Part shown: positions 1 through 5,969 of the stretch, one piece after another
Numbering within the stretch: the first letter of the stretch is position 1
How the letters are laid out: every line of letters starts with the position of its first letter
Assembly: GCA_035285005.1 (NCBI GenBank)
Contig: JAYKIB010000059.1
Location: forward strand, 1-8,146
Origin: Prochlorothrix sp035285005
GTDB taxonomy: Bacteria; Cyanobacteriota; Cyanobacteriia; Prochlorotrichales; Prochlorotrichaceae
Direction of reading: 5' to 3'
DNA length: 8,146 nucleotides
Position numbers and translations under genes: made by a program
The notes under the pieces: model-generated
Database searches by the model: none
Told to the model about the DNA's origin: nothing
What the model saw: only the letters and a program-made list of their open reading frames with translations

Positions 1-1
1 C

Positions 2-511
2 CAGAGCCGCGAAACGGTAACCTACGCCACCGAGTTTCCCCATCGTGATGGAACGCTGCGCGACTACGAGACGAAGCTTGTCCCCCTGAAAAATGAAGCA
101 GGCCGGGTCACGCGAATAGTGGCAACCACCCTAGATATTAGCGATCGCAAACGCTTAGAAACCCAGATTCAACTCTTACAGGGAGCGATGGGGGTTCTCA
201 AGGCGGTTACCTTTGCTAAGGATCGGAAGGGGTATTACCGAGCGGTTCATCCTCAACTGGCGAAGTGGTTAGGCCAGTCGATCGAGGCAATGCTGGGCCA
301 TACCGATCCAGAAATTTTTCCGGACTCTGCCCAGGACACGATCGAAGCCCTAGCAAAACTAGAACAGGCAACGTTGGCAGGCCAGGGGCAAACGGGCGAT
401 GTTATGTTTCCGGTGCAAGGGCAGGCAATAGAAACCCGGGTAGCGCAGAAGCCAGTGTTCAACGCAGCCGGGGATGTGGTGGGCTTAGTGGGAACGGTGG
501 CCCTGCCCTAG
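2..511 (+). CDS. PAS-domain sensor/signalling protein, C-terminal part (5' end outside window)
   Basis: The reading frame is open from base 2, so the start lies upstream and only the last 169 residues are visible. The first ~50 residues are the end of one PAS domain with its PAC tail: a TEFPHRDG strand, KLVPLKNEAGRV, and then TTLDISDRKRLE, the usual DIS(D/E)RK linker between PAS domains. A second PAS domain of the PAS_4 type follows, with FAKDRKGYYRAVH, WLGQSIEAMLGHTDPEIFP and the final strand VFNAAGDVVGLVGTVALP. The protein stops exactly where the next DIT-ERK linker would be expected. No histidine kinase, GGDEF, EAL or phosphatase domain is visible, so any output domain must lie upstream or has been lost. 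PAS domains bind small ligands or cofactors, or mediate dimerisation; the ligand cannot be predicted. An in-frame GTG at 119 is internal, not a start. The stop TAG at 509-511 shares its G with a relic end of the 99-bp repeat. The PAS call is firm; the identity of the whole protein is unknown. Confidence 0.85.
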   Translation, partial: QSRETVTYATEFPHRDGTLRDYETKLVPLKNEAGRVTRIVATTLDISDRKRLETQIQLLQGAMGVLKAVTFAKDRKGYYRAVHPQLAKWLGQSIEAMLGHTDPEIFPDSAQDTIEALAKLEQATLAGQGQTGDVMFPVQGQAIETRVAQKPVFNAAGDVVGLVGTVALP

Positions 512-526
512 GGCACGTCATTAATT
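511..526 (+). repeat. Relic left end of the 99-bp hairpin repeat at the PAS gene stop codon
   Basis: GGGCACGTCATTAATT differs from the left end of the intact element, GGGCACCTCGATTAATT, by one substitution and one deleted base. It begins on the G of the PAS gene's TAG stop. The rest of an element is not recognisable before the fuller copy starts at 554, so this is either an eroded end or a partial duplication. The match is short, so the call is tentative. Confidence 0.45.
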
Positions 527-553
527 CACGGTAGGAACCTTGCAATATCAGAG

Positions 554-651
554 AGCACCTCGTTTATTTGTGGTCGGCGGCGACGCCGCCGACCACAATC
601 AGGATTGTGCCGTGGACACCGTGGTAGACAGTTGAATTTTTCGAGGTGCCC
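554..651 (+). repeat. 99-bp-family hairpin repeat, copy 1 (98 bp)
   Basis: Left end AGCACCTCG and right end TCGAGGTGCCC (641-651) are the terminal inverted repeats seen in the other copies; the left one is slightly eroded. The central hairpin is perfect: 568-581 pairs with 585-598 over 14 bp around the loop GAC. The variable base pairs in the stem are TC/GA here, against GG/CC in copy 2 and CA/TG in copy 4, so pairing is kept while sequence changes. The flanks carry a possible 5-bp direct repeat, CAGAG, at 549-553 and 652-656. It lies between the PAS gene and the acidic-protein gene and could end transcription of the former. Confidence 0.8.
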
Positions 652-909
652 CAGAGTTAAACGCCCGCTCCAGTGGCATGAGCTAGGGGCTGTGTCCCTG
701 ATTCTGCAAGCATCCCAGCGCTACATGATGATAACCCCTAGGGTGCAGGCCGGAAGTTCTTGTAAAAGTTTCGGTATGATCGACAGAGTTCCTGTAAAGG
801 GGGTCAAGGTCTGTCACCATCCCCTTGTGCATCCCCACTCGATGCGGGGTCCACTGCGTTAGGCTGCCCGACCCTTTTTTGTCCTGAACCCCAAGTCTCT
901 GGAGGTCTC
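652..909 (+). promoter_or_regulatory. Non-coding leader region upstream of the acidic repeat protein
   Basis: No convincing gene is present. A good -10-like hexamer TATGAT lies at 775-780, without a clear -35 at the right distance. It sits between two near-identical 11-mers, GTTCTTGTAAA (756-766) and GTTCCTGTAAA (788-798), spaced 32 bp apart, which could be operator half sites. Further on, GGGTC (847-851) can pair with GACCC (870-874) just before a run of six T, a weak terminator- or attenuator-like arrangement with a long 18-nt loop. GGAGG at 901-905 is a strong ribosome-binding site for the ATG at 910. These elements are suggestive only. Confidence 0.3.
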
Positions 910-1911
910 ATGTCTGATCCCACCGTTCCCACCCCATCGGATGCTGTGAGCAATCCTGTTGGCACCAATCATGCTGACAATCGCAAAGCATCGGAAGCTG
1001 CTGGATTAGATCATCTAGGGTCAGAAGCTGCGAGTGCAGCAGATACTACTTCAGAAGCAACTGGTTTAGGAGAATCCACTCCACACGATGACGATCGGGA
1101 AGACGAAACTCTCAAAATCTCTGATTCAGAGAACTTAACCCCAGAAAGCTTGGCTTCAGAAGATGCGGCTCCAGAAGACTTAACTCCAGAAGATTTAACT
1201 CCAGAAAGCTCTGCTTTAGAAGACTCAGGAGGAGACGTAATCCCAGAACGTTCTAATGCAGAAGATCCAGCAGATCCAGAAGATTTAACGCCAGAAATTT
1301 CTGATTCCGAGGAAGAAAATTCAGAAATCTCTGATTCAGAGAACTTAACCCCAGAGAATTTGGCTTCAGAAGACTTATCAGAAGATATAACACCAGAAGG
1401 CTCTGATTCAGAGAACTTAATCCCAGAAAAGTTGGCTTCAGAAGATCCAGCAGATCCAGAAGATATAACACCAGAAAACACTCGTGCTAATACCACAGAG
1501 CTGGACGACTGGATCACAAAAGACTCCAACTTAGAAAGCACTGAAACCACAGCCCCATCCCCCACTCAGCCGATCGTGACCCCCTCGATTGAGCCCTCCC
1601 CCAACACCATGCACCCCCTTACCGCAAACCGAAAAATGCCCTTTGACTCCGAACATTATCGCCAAGCTCTTGTCCGTGACGGCGAACGCCGGCGGCAGGA
1701 GTGGCAAGCCCGCTATCAACAGCACCAAACCCGCTATCGGCAGCAGCAAGACCAAATCCGCGCCCAAACTCGCTCCCGTTGGATTCCATCCGAGACCTAC
1801 CGCCAAGCCCTAGTTCGGGATGGTGATCGTCGCTTTGCCGAGTGGCACCAGTCCTATTTGGAACACCAACGTCAGTTTCGCGCCCAAACCCAGGAAATAG
1901 AAAACGATTAA
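910..1911 (+). CDS. Hypothetical protein with acidic internally repeated body and basic C-terminal tandem repeat
   Basis: I do not recognise this 333-residue protein. The ATG at 910 is well supported by GGAGG four bases upstream. Residues 1-65 are polar and Ala/Ser/Thr rich. Residues 66-195 are strongly acidic and built from imperfect repeats of SDSENL(T/I)PE, LASED, EDLTPE and ADPED(L/I)TPE, with almost no Lys or Arg and no predicted folded core. Residues 196-240 are a Thr/Pro/Ser-rich linker. Residues 248-327 are quite different: two tandem copies sharing YRQALVRDG(E/D)RR, then EW, Y, H and RAQT, rich in Arg and Gln and probably helical. No signal peptide or membrane segment is visible. The charge split (acidic body, basic tail) suggests self-association, or binding of the tail to nucleic acid or another acidic partner, but that is inference. 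It appears monocistronic: a hairpin repeat precedes it and another starts 1 bp after its stop. Confidence 0.8.
   Translation: MSDPTVPTPSDAVSNPVGTNHADNRKASEAAGLDHLGSEAASAADTTSEATGLGESTPHDDDREDETLKISDSENLTPESLASEDAAPEDLTPEDLTPESSALEDSGGDVIPERSNAEDPADPEDLTPEISDSEEENSEISDSENLTPENLASEDLSEDITPEGSDSENLIPEKLASEDPADPEDITPENTRANTTELDDWITKDSNLESTETTAPSPTQPIVTPSIEPSPNTMHPLTANRKMPFDSEHYRQALVRDGERRRQEWQARYQQHQTRYRQQQDQIRAQTRSRWIPSETYRQALVRDGDRRFAEWHQSYLEHQRQFRAQTQEIEND
1108..1482 (+). repeat. Imperfect coding repeats (SDSENLTPE / EDLTPE units)
   Basis: The block TCTGATTCAGAGAACTTA recurs three times (about 1119, 1329 and 1402), each followed by a (T/A)CCCCAGA-like stretch and a TTGGCTTCAGAAGA block. The pair GCAGATCCAGAAGAT recurs near 1268 and 1449. 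Identity at the DNA level, including third codon positions, points to recent segmental duplication rather than only selection for acidic residues. The region is likely to vary in length between strains. Confidence 0.75.
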
Positions 1912-1912
1912 T

Positions 1913-2011
1913 GGGCACCTCGATTAATTGTGGGGGGCGGCGAAGCTGCCCCCCACAACCCTGATTCTGCCGTGGGCACTGCAGTAAAAATCTGCATTTT
2001 TCGAGGTGCCC
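1913..2011 (+). repeat. 99-bp hairpin repeat, copy 2 (intact)
   Basis: This copy has full terminal inverted repeats, GGGCACCTCGA at 1913-1923 and TCGAGGTGCCC at 2001-2011. The central stem pairs 1928-1941 with 1945-1958 around a GAA loop, 14 bp with one G-T wobble. By hand alignment it matches copy 4 at about 84 of 99 positions with no gaps. It is flanked by TAAT on both sides (1909-1912 and 2012-2015), a possible target duplication. The left TAAT contains the TAA stop of the preceding gene, which therefore ends 1 bp before the element. Confidence 0.85.
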
Positions 2012-2258
2012 TAATGCTTGACGAATGCTTGGGTGAGTCTGGAGGTACCTCGCCGGAGAGGGGGCATCTTGATTCTCGTACCCTGGGCAACGGATAGTCC
2101 ATGGCCAGGTTTCGCTGCCCCAGACCAAATAATGGCCGCTGCCCGGTTGCGGATCGTAATGGCTGATATATCGTTTAAAGCGCTGAATTGGGCTGATTTT
2201 GGCTTTATTTTTCTAAGTTAAACCTATTTACGTCCAGGCGAGTTCCTGATTCACTCGA
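2012..2258. other. Non-coding spacer between converging genes
   Basis: With copy 2, this makes 347 bp without a gene between the + strand acidic-protein gene and the 3' end of the - strand nnr gene. A short direct repeat AATGCTTG occurs at 2013-2020 and 2024-2031. On the minus strand CGAGT and ACTCG just after the nnr stop could form a 5-bp stem, but no T-run follows. No RNA gene or riboswitch was recognised. Confidence 0.4.
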
Positions 2259-4049
2259 TTATGCCTGAGGTGCCACTACCCGGTACAGTCCCTGGCTCAG
2301 GTGCCACGCATCCACCCCCAACACCGATCGCTCCTGGGCCAGTTGCACCCCAGCCTGGGAGTGCCACCACACCGCCGACTTCACCACCGCCGCCGGATCC
2401 TGCCCCTGGGCTTGGGCGATCGCCATCAATCCCCCCATCAATCCTGCCAACACATCCCCGCTCCCCCCTCGGGCAAGGGCCGGAGTACTATCCCCATTAA
2501 TCCAGGTCACCCCCTGGGGATGGGCGATCGCAGTTTTAGCGCCCTTCAACACAACGATCGCCCCACTCGACTGGGCCGCTAACTCAGCCCGTTCACCCAG
2601 GGTAAGTTTCGATTTCGTCCGAGAGCTTAAATTTGGGAACAGTCGATGAAACTCACCCGGATGAGGCGTTAAAACGGTAATTTGCGAACGCTTCGATAAA
2701 AAGCCAGACAGGTTTTTCTTCTGGGCAAGGGCAGTCAGAGCATCCGCATCCAACAGAAGCGGACAAACTTGGGGTAAGGCTAGGGGGAGGAGGGCTTGGG
2801 CAGCGGCGATCGTCAATCCAGGCCCCAGGACGATCGCATCAAACTGCTTCAAATCCAACGCCGGGGAAAACTGATGGATTGCGCCACTGGAATCCTCCGG
2901 GCAAGGAATCACCAAACTTTCAGGCAGTTGGCTTGAGATTTGGCCTTGCAGACTCGCCGGAACCGCTAAAGATACCATCCCCACACCGCTAGCCCGTGCT
3001 CCCATTCCCGCCAACAGAGCCGCCCCTCGGTAGCGCTGGGAACCCGCCACCAACAGCACATGGCCACGCCGGTACTTGTGGCTATCGGGGGGAATGGTCA
3101 GGGGTAGAGTCGATCGAGCCAACTCAGGAGTAAGACGCTGAAGGGCGGGAGAATCGCCCAGAATCGCTGCAATGTCTGCTTCAGGAATGCCAAAGGGCAA
3201 ATGGGTGACGTTTCCCAGAGTTTTGAGGGCCTGTTCCTCAAAGACTCCCCGTTTCCAAAGCCCCAGGCAGAGGGTTTCAGTTGCTTGGACAGCGGTACCA
3301 AGAATGCGGCCCGTATCGGTGTGAAGACCGGAGGGCAGATCAATACTCACCACGGGTGTGGTGACCGGCTGCCCACAGGTGTTTGACTGCCCACAGGTGT
3401 TCGGTTGCCCACAGGTGTTCGGCTGCAAACTGAAGTTTGACCCAGGTCTTAGCCTCCCTTGGCTACTAGACCCAGATCGATCGCCAAAGTCAGCTGAACT
3501 ATCGGGATTTGAGTGAGATTCCAGACCTGGCGCTAGCCCCAATCCCGGCACATCACCCAATCCCGGCACATCAGCACAGGTTTGGGCATTGAGCCAGTCC
3601 ACGGCCGCTGCAATCTCTCCCGCCAGGGGCCGTTCCAAACCAAAACCGAAGAGGCCATCAATCCACAACTGCCGCTGACCCAACGCCTCAATTTGGGTCA
3701 CCCTCTCCAGCCCTAAACTTTGACCATAGCGGCGATGTTCTGCTGTAAGGGGCTTCAGTCGGTCAAAAGGTGACCAAACCCCAACGCAATAGCCCGCTAG
3801 ATGCAATTCCCGCGCCACAACCCACGCATCTCCCCCATTATGCCCGGGTCCTGCCAACACTCCCACCCGTTCGTAGGTCGATCGGGGATAGTGGCACTGA
3901 ATATGACGACTGATCAGCCCCGCCACCTTTTCCATCAAAGCCGCCACTGGCATCCCCGCCTCAAATAAACGTGTTTCGATCGCCTGCATTTGGGCAGCCG
4001 TCACGATCGCCCGATCTTGGAGCAAGGACTTAGGTTGCCGGTGAGCCAT
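2259..4049 (-). CDS. nnr: Bifunctional NAD(P)H-hydrate epimerase / ADP-dependent NAD(P)H-hydrate dehydratase
   Basis: Nnr repairs hydrated NADH/NADPH: the N-terminal YjeF_N domain interconverts R and S epimers of NAD(P)HX, and the C-terminal ribokinase-like domain removes water using ADP. The protein is 596 residues from the ATG at 4049. That start is preferred over upstream in-frame codons because minus-strand GGAG motifs lie just before it and homology begins there. Epimerase motifs are GPGHNGGDAW (68-76), IDGLFGFGLERPL (130-142) and SIDLPSGLHTDTG (235-247). Dehydratase motifs are KYRRGHVLLVAGS (325-337), DADALTAL (434-441), LTPHPGEF (460-467) and the nucleotide-site ARGGSGDVLAGL (526-537). 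Canonical GNNGGDG reads GHNGGDA here. About 75 extra low-complexity residues (158-231) interrupt the epimerase domain. The gene overlaps the end of the cyclo-ligase gene by 20 bp, so the two are very likely co-transcribed. Confidence 0.95.
   Translation of the reverse strand: MAHRQPKSLLQDRAIVTAAQMQAIETRLFEAGMPVAALMEKVAGLISRHIQCHYPRSTYERVGVLAGPGHNGGDAWVVARELHLAGYCVGVWSPFDRLKPLTAEHRRYGQSLGLERVTQIEALGQRQLWIDGLFGFGLERPLAGEIAAAVDWLNAQTCADVPGLGDVPGLGLAPGLESHSNPDSSADFGDRSGSSSQGRLRPGSNFSLQPNTCGQPNTCGQSNTCGQPVTTPVVSIDLPSGLHTDTGRILGTAVQATETLCLGLWKRGVFEEQALKTLGNVTHLPFGIPEADIAAILGDSPALQRLTPELARSTLPLTIPPDSHKYRRGHVLLVAGSQRYRGAALLAGMGARASGVGMVSLAVPASLQGQISSQLPESLVIPCPEDSSGAIHQFSPALDLKQFDAIVLGPGLTIAAAQALLPLALPQVCPLLLDADALTALAQKKNLSGFLSKRSQITVLTPHPGEFHRLFPNLSSRTKSKLTLGERAELAAQSSGAIVVLKGAKTAIAHPQGVTWINGDSTPALARGGSGDVLAGLMGGLMAIAQAQGQDPAAVVKSAVWWHSQAGVQLAQERSVLGVDAWHLSQGLYRVVAPQA
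3367..3420 (-). repeat. Three 18-bp tandem copies within nnr (NTCGQ(P/S) units)
   Basis: Three direct copies of a G(G/A)(C/T)TGCCCACAGGTGTT(T/C) unit run head to tail with period 18, and a fourth begins at 3421 before diverging. In the protein they give QPNTCG, QPNTCG, QSNTCG and QPVT (residues ~209-229). The copies differ at few positions, so the expansion is recent. It lies inside the insertion in the epimerase domain. Confidence 0.9.
3540..3573 (-). repeat. Two 18-bp tandem copies within nnr (DVPGLG units)
   Basis: CAATCCCGGCACATCA is repeated exactly at 3540-3555 and 3558-3573, with a period of 18 bp. It encodes DVPGLG twice (residues ~160-171) and marks the start of the same low-complexity insertion that later contains the NTCGQP repeats. 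Confidence 0.85.
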
Positions 4050-4599
4050 ACCACTCCACTCCCGCTTCTGTGCAAACACCATCCAACGGACAATCCCAGG
4101 AATCGTGGGGCAAAGTGTCCACCAAACTGTCGGCAAAAATAATGCCCAGGGTTGTCACCCGTTGCCAAGCTTCGTCACCCAGGAGGCGATCGTAAAACCC
4201 GCCCCCATAGCCAAGTCGGTACCCTCGTCGATCGCAGGCCAGCGCAGGCACCAACATTAAATCCACACCCTGGGGGCCAGGAATTTGCGGTGCATCGGCC
4301 TGGGGACTCCAGATACCATAACGGTCCTGGGCTAGGGCTTGACCCAAGCTCCAGCGGTGCCAAACCAGAGTTTTGTCCACACAGCGGGGCAGTCCCCAGC
4401 GCTTAGGCAGTGTCCAGAGGGAACTGAGATCGGGCTCACGGCGAAAGCTCCAATAGGCAAGGATGGTGTGGGCCTGCTGGAAGCGATTACAGTGGCGCAG
4501 GTGCTGGCAAATTCGGTGGCTATGCTGCTGCCAGCGATCGGGATCGAGGGATTGACGTTGGTTCAAAAACTGTCGGCGAAGGTCGGATTTCACAGCCAT
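4030..4599 (-). CDS. fau: 5-formyltetrahydrofolate cyclo-ligase (5,10-methenyltetrahydrofolate synthetase)
   Basis: This enzyme converts 5-formyl-THF, an inhibitory dead-end folate, back to 5,10-methenyl-THF using ATP. The 189-residue protein has the family layout: N-terminal KSDLRRQFLNQRQSL with the basic residues typical of the substrate and nucleotide site, a central YWSFRREPDLSSLW segment, then LVPALACDRRGYRLGYGGGF followed by YDRLL, the hallmark motif near the C-terminus, and finally the TLGIIFADSLVDTLPHDSWD segment. Length fits the family. I take the ATG at 4599. A TTG 33 bp upstream at 4632 is in frame, but it adds only low-complexity residues. No clear Shine-Dalgarno precedes the ATG, which is common in cyanobacteria. 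The 3' end overlaps nnr by 20 bp. The pairing is sensible because both products clear damaged or dead-end cofactors. Confidence 0.93.
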   Translation of the reverse strand: MAVKSDLRRQFLNQRQSLDPDRWQQHSHRICQHLRHCNRFQQAHTILAYWSFRREPDLSSLWTLPKRWGLPRCVDKTLVWHRWSLGQALAQDRYGIWSPQADAPQIPGPQGVDLMLVPALACDRRGYRLGYGGGFYDRLLGDEAWQRVTTLGIIFADSLVDTLPHDSWDCPLDGVCTEAGVEWYGSPAT

Positions 4600-4666
4600 G
4601 GTAGGGAGAGGGGTGGCAGGTGAGGAGAACAAAAGCTTGGGGCGAAAGCTTAAGATGAGAACCTAA

Positions 4667-4778
4667 GTACCGGACAAAAAAGTGATCAGCATGGCCCCAA
4701 ACCCTTGTAGGCTAAGCATTTGAGGCTGATCGCCTAAAACCCTTGTATAGTAGGTATTTCCAGGGTTTTGTCCGGTAC
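4667..4778. mobile_element. 112-bp MITE-like element with 13-bp perfect terminal inverted repeats
   Basis: GTACCGGACAAAA (4667-4679) and TTTTGTCCGGTAC (4766-4778) are perfect inverted repeats. Each end includes TA (4668-4669 and 4776-4777) next to CCGG, as expected if an element beginning CCGGACAAAA was inserted at a duplicated TA, the target used by IS630/Tc1-mariner elements. Inside are two direct copies of AAACCCTTGTA (from 4699 and from 4737), an inverted GATCAGC/GCTGATC pair (4684-4690, 4725-4731) and AAAACCCT/AGGGTTTT (4736-4743, 4762-4769). No protein is encoded, so any movement would need a transposase elsewhere. Assignment to the IS630 group is inference. Confidence 0.65.
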
Positions 4779-4945
4779 AGAGGATGAGAACTCAAAATTA
4801 GGGTGTCAGGCAGGGTGTAACGCGAAGGTTTCGGTTGCAAATCAGGGTGCGCATTCAGGACTTCCAACCCGTCGTAGAGATACAGCACCTTGCAGATGCA
4901 GCGGGTACAGGGAACTATCTCTCCTCCAGCGGGACAGCTCCTGTG

Positions 4946-4958
4946 TTGTCCGGTACAG
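4946..4958 (+). repeat. Additional copy of the MITE-like element's right end
   Basis: TTGTCCGGTACAG is identical to 4768-4780, including three bases beyond TA. It could be the outer end of a longer (about 290-bp) version of the element spanning 4667-4956, or the scar of a second insertion. No matching left end lies close by. Confidence 0.5.
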
Positions 4959-5101
4959 TGATGCACCCTGCTATAAACAGTTCGGATCACGGCGATCTCG
5001 CAGGATCTGGCCTAAGTCCCCGTGGAAACTCCACCGGCATGACCTCTCGGCTTCAGCACAGCCAAATTAGCTGTATTGTGGGGGATGTTGTGGAGTCGAG
5101 G

Positions 5102-5764
5102 GTGAGGCTAGCAGGTGCAGCCCCGACCTTTGATGCAAGATTGTGGCTCTCTTCCCAGCTTAGCGAAATTTTGAGCGAAATTTTGAGCGAAATTTTGATT
5201 GATATTTTGGCAACTCTCTCGGCGGCAGCGGCGGGTGGGATGCGAGTGGCGTTACCGTTGTTGGCGGTGGTGTTAATCCAACAGGGAACATCGAGTGATC
5301 GACTGCCATTACTGGGAAATTTCCAACCCAATTTGGTACTGGGGGCGTTGGTGAGTTGGTCGTTATTCGAGGTATTGGCCTCCAAGACATTGCTGGGTCA
5401 GCGGCTCCAGCAGTCCATCCAACTTCTGTTTAGCCCGCTGGCGGGAGCAGTGCTAGCGATTGCGGTCGCGACCAACCGGGATGTGACACCCTGGTTACTG
5501 GGGATTTTAGCTGGGGTGGGGGGAATGCTAGCTCTAGTTTTATATTTGGTGCAAATGGGCTGGTTTTACCGGTTACGGGGGTTACCGCCCTGGTTAACCC
5601 TGGTGGAGGATGTGTTATGTGTAGGATTGGTGTCTTTGGCGTTTGGAGCGCCCAGGGAAGGGGGACTGGTGGCGTTGATTTTGCTTTGGTTGGCGATTCG
5701 GAGTTCTTCAGCCTGGTACCAGTGGTATCAAGAAGGACAGGAACGGGGGAAACGATCGCGCTAG
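5102..5764 (+). CDS. DUF4126-like integral membrane protein
   Basis: The C-terminal ~190 residues resemble the DUF4126 family common in cyanobacteria, opening with ILATLSAAAAGGMRVALPLL (35-54). The protein is hydrophobic, with likely membrane segments near 35-59, 77-94, 110-123, 132-151, 168-182 and 187-199 and a polar tail, EGQERGKRSR. Its biochemical function is not established, and I see no catalytic motif. The start is uncertain. I chose GTG at 5102, giving 220 residues, because GGAG at 5092-5095 sits six bases upstream. ATG at 5039 is an in-frame alternative without a ribosome-binding site, and a TTG at 4835 would read through repeat-element ends. Residues 21-32 are a triple SEIL repeat. 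The gene converges on the glycosyltransferase gene and is divergent from the fau-nnr cluster. Confidence 0.75.
   Translation: MRLAGAAPTFDARLWLSSQLSEILSEILSEILIDILATLSAAAAGGMRVALPLLAVVLIQQGTSSDRLPLLGNFQPNLVLGALVSWSLFEVLASKTLLGQRLQQSIQLLFSPLAGAVLAIAVATNRDVTPWLLGILAGVGGMLALVLYLVQMGWFYRLRGLPPWLTLVEDVLCVGLVSLAFGAPREGGLVALILLWLAIRSSSAWYQWYQEGQERGKRSR
5162..5197 (+). repeat. Three perfect 12-bp tandem repeats in the DUF4126 gene
   Basis: AGCGAAATTTTG occurs three times in a row without change, followed by a diverged fourth unit, ATTGATATTTTG. It encodes SEIL-SEIL-SEIL-IDIL at the very start of the first membrane segment. Perfect copies suggest recent slippage expansion. The number of units would alter the length of the cytoplasmic lead-in helix without shifting frame. 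Confidence 0.9.
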
Positions 5765-5840
5765 CTGTGGTGAGCTAATGCTAGGGAAGGGGGCAAGCAA
5801 GCCGATTTTTGCATTTCTAAACGCTAAGTCTTGAATAAAT

Positions 5841-5969
5841 CACCTCAATTCCTTGAAACGGGCGACTCCTTGAAACGGGCGGCGAAGCCGCCCTCCACAA
5901 CCCTGATTCTTGCGTGGGCTGTCTCCCAAAAAGTTGGATTAATCGAGGCGCCAATTAATCGAGGTGCCC
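5841..5969 (+). repeat. 99-bp hairpin repeat, copy 3 (degenerate, rearranged)
   Basis: The core is recognisable: GGGCGGC-GAA-GCCGCCC (5877-5893) followed by TCCACAACCCTGATTCT, as in copy 2. The left part is disturbed by an 18-bp-period duplication of TCCTTGAAACGGGCG (5850-5864 and 5868-5882), so most of the outer stem is lost. The right part ends with ATTAATCGAGGCGCC (5938-5952) and then, again, ATTAATCGAGGTGCCC (5954-5969). The last piece matches the reverse complement of the element's left end, not its right end, so this copy is a mosaic, probably from recombination with the adjacent copy 4. Confidence 0.7.

Larger units (their letters stand above)
4600..5101. other. Divergent intergenic region containing a small inverted-repeat element
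   Basis: About 500 bp separate the divergently transcribed cyclo-ligase and DUF4126 genes, so promoters for both should lie here. No convincing -35/-10 pair was found. The region contains the inverted-repeat element at 4667-4778 and an extra isolated copy of its right end at 4946-4958. An open frame runs through much of it in frame with the downstream gene, but it reads through both element ends and has no good start, so it is treated as non-coding. Confidence 0.5.

Noticed and set aside
141..148. GCGATCGC palindromes considered as specific regulatory sites
   Set aside because: These are HIP1 octamers, abundant genome-wide in many cyanobacteria and found here within coding sequence; they inform taxonomy, not regulation.
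695..707. CCCTGATTCTGC shared with the interior of the 99-bp repeat (1959-1970)
   Set aside because: A single 12-mer outside any recognisable element copy; could be a relic, but chance cannot be excluded.
605..862. Open frame of 85 codons on the + strand
   Set aside because: It starts inside repeat copy 1, has no family resemblance or ribosome-binding site, and its composition looks non-coding.
847..880. Possible intrinsic terminator or attenuator before the acidic protein gene
   Set aside because: The stem is only 5 bp with an 18-nt loop; the T-run alone is not enough to call a terminator.
1011..1565. Long open frame antisense to the acidic protein gene
   Set aside because: It is a mirror of the Glu/Ser/Pro codon repeats on the other strand; the sense gene has a strong ribosome-binding site and a structured C-terminal module.
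2018..2221. 67-codon open frame in the spacer after repeat copy 2
   Set aside because: It begins with TTG without a ribosome-binding site and resembles no family; more likely non-coding.
3367..3420. Regularly spaced short repeats considered as a CRISPR array
   Set aside because: The units are contiguous 18-bp tandem repeats with no spacers and lie in frame inside nnr.
4712..4990. 92-codon minus-strand open frame in the divergent intergenic region
   Set aside because: It is built from the inverted-repeat element and its extra end and has no recognisable protein character.
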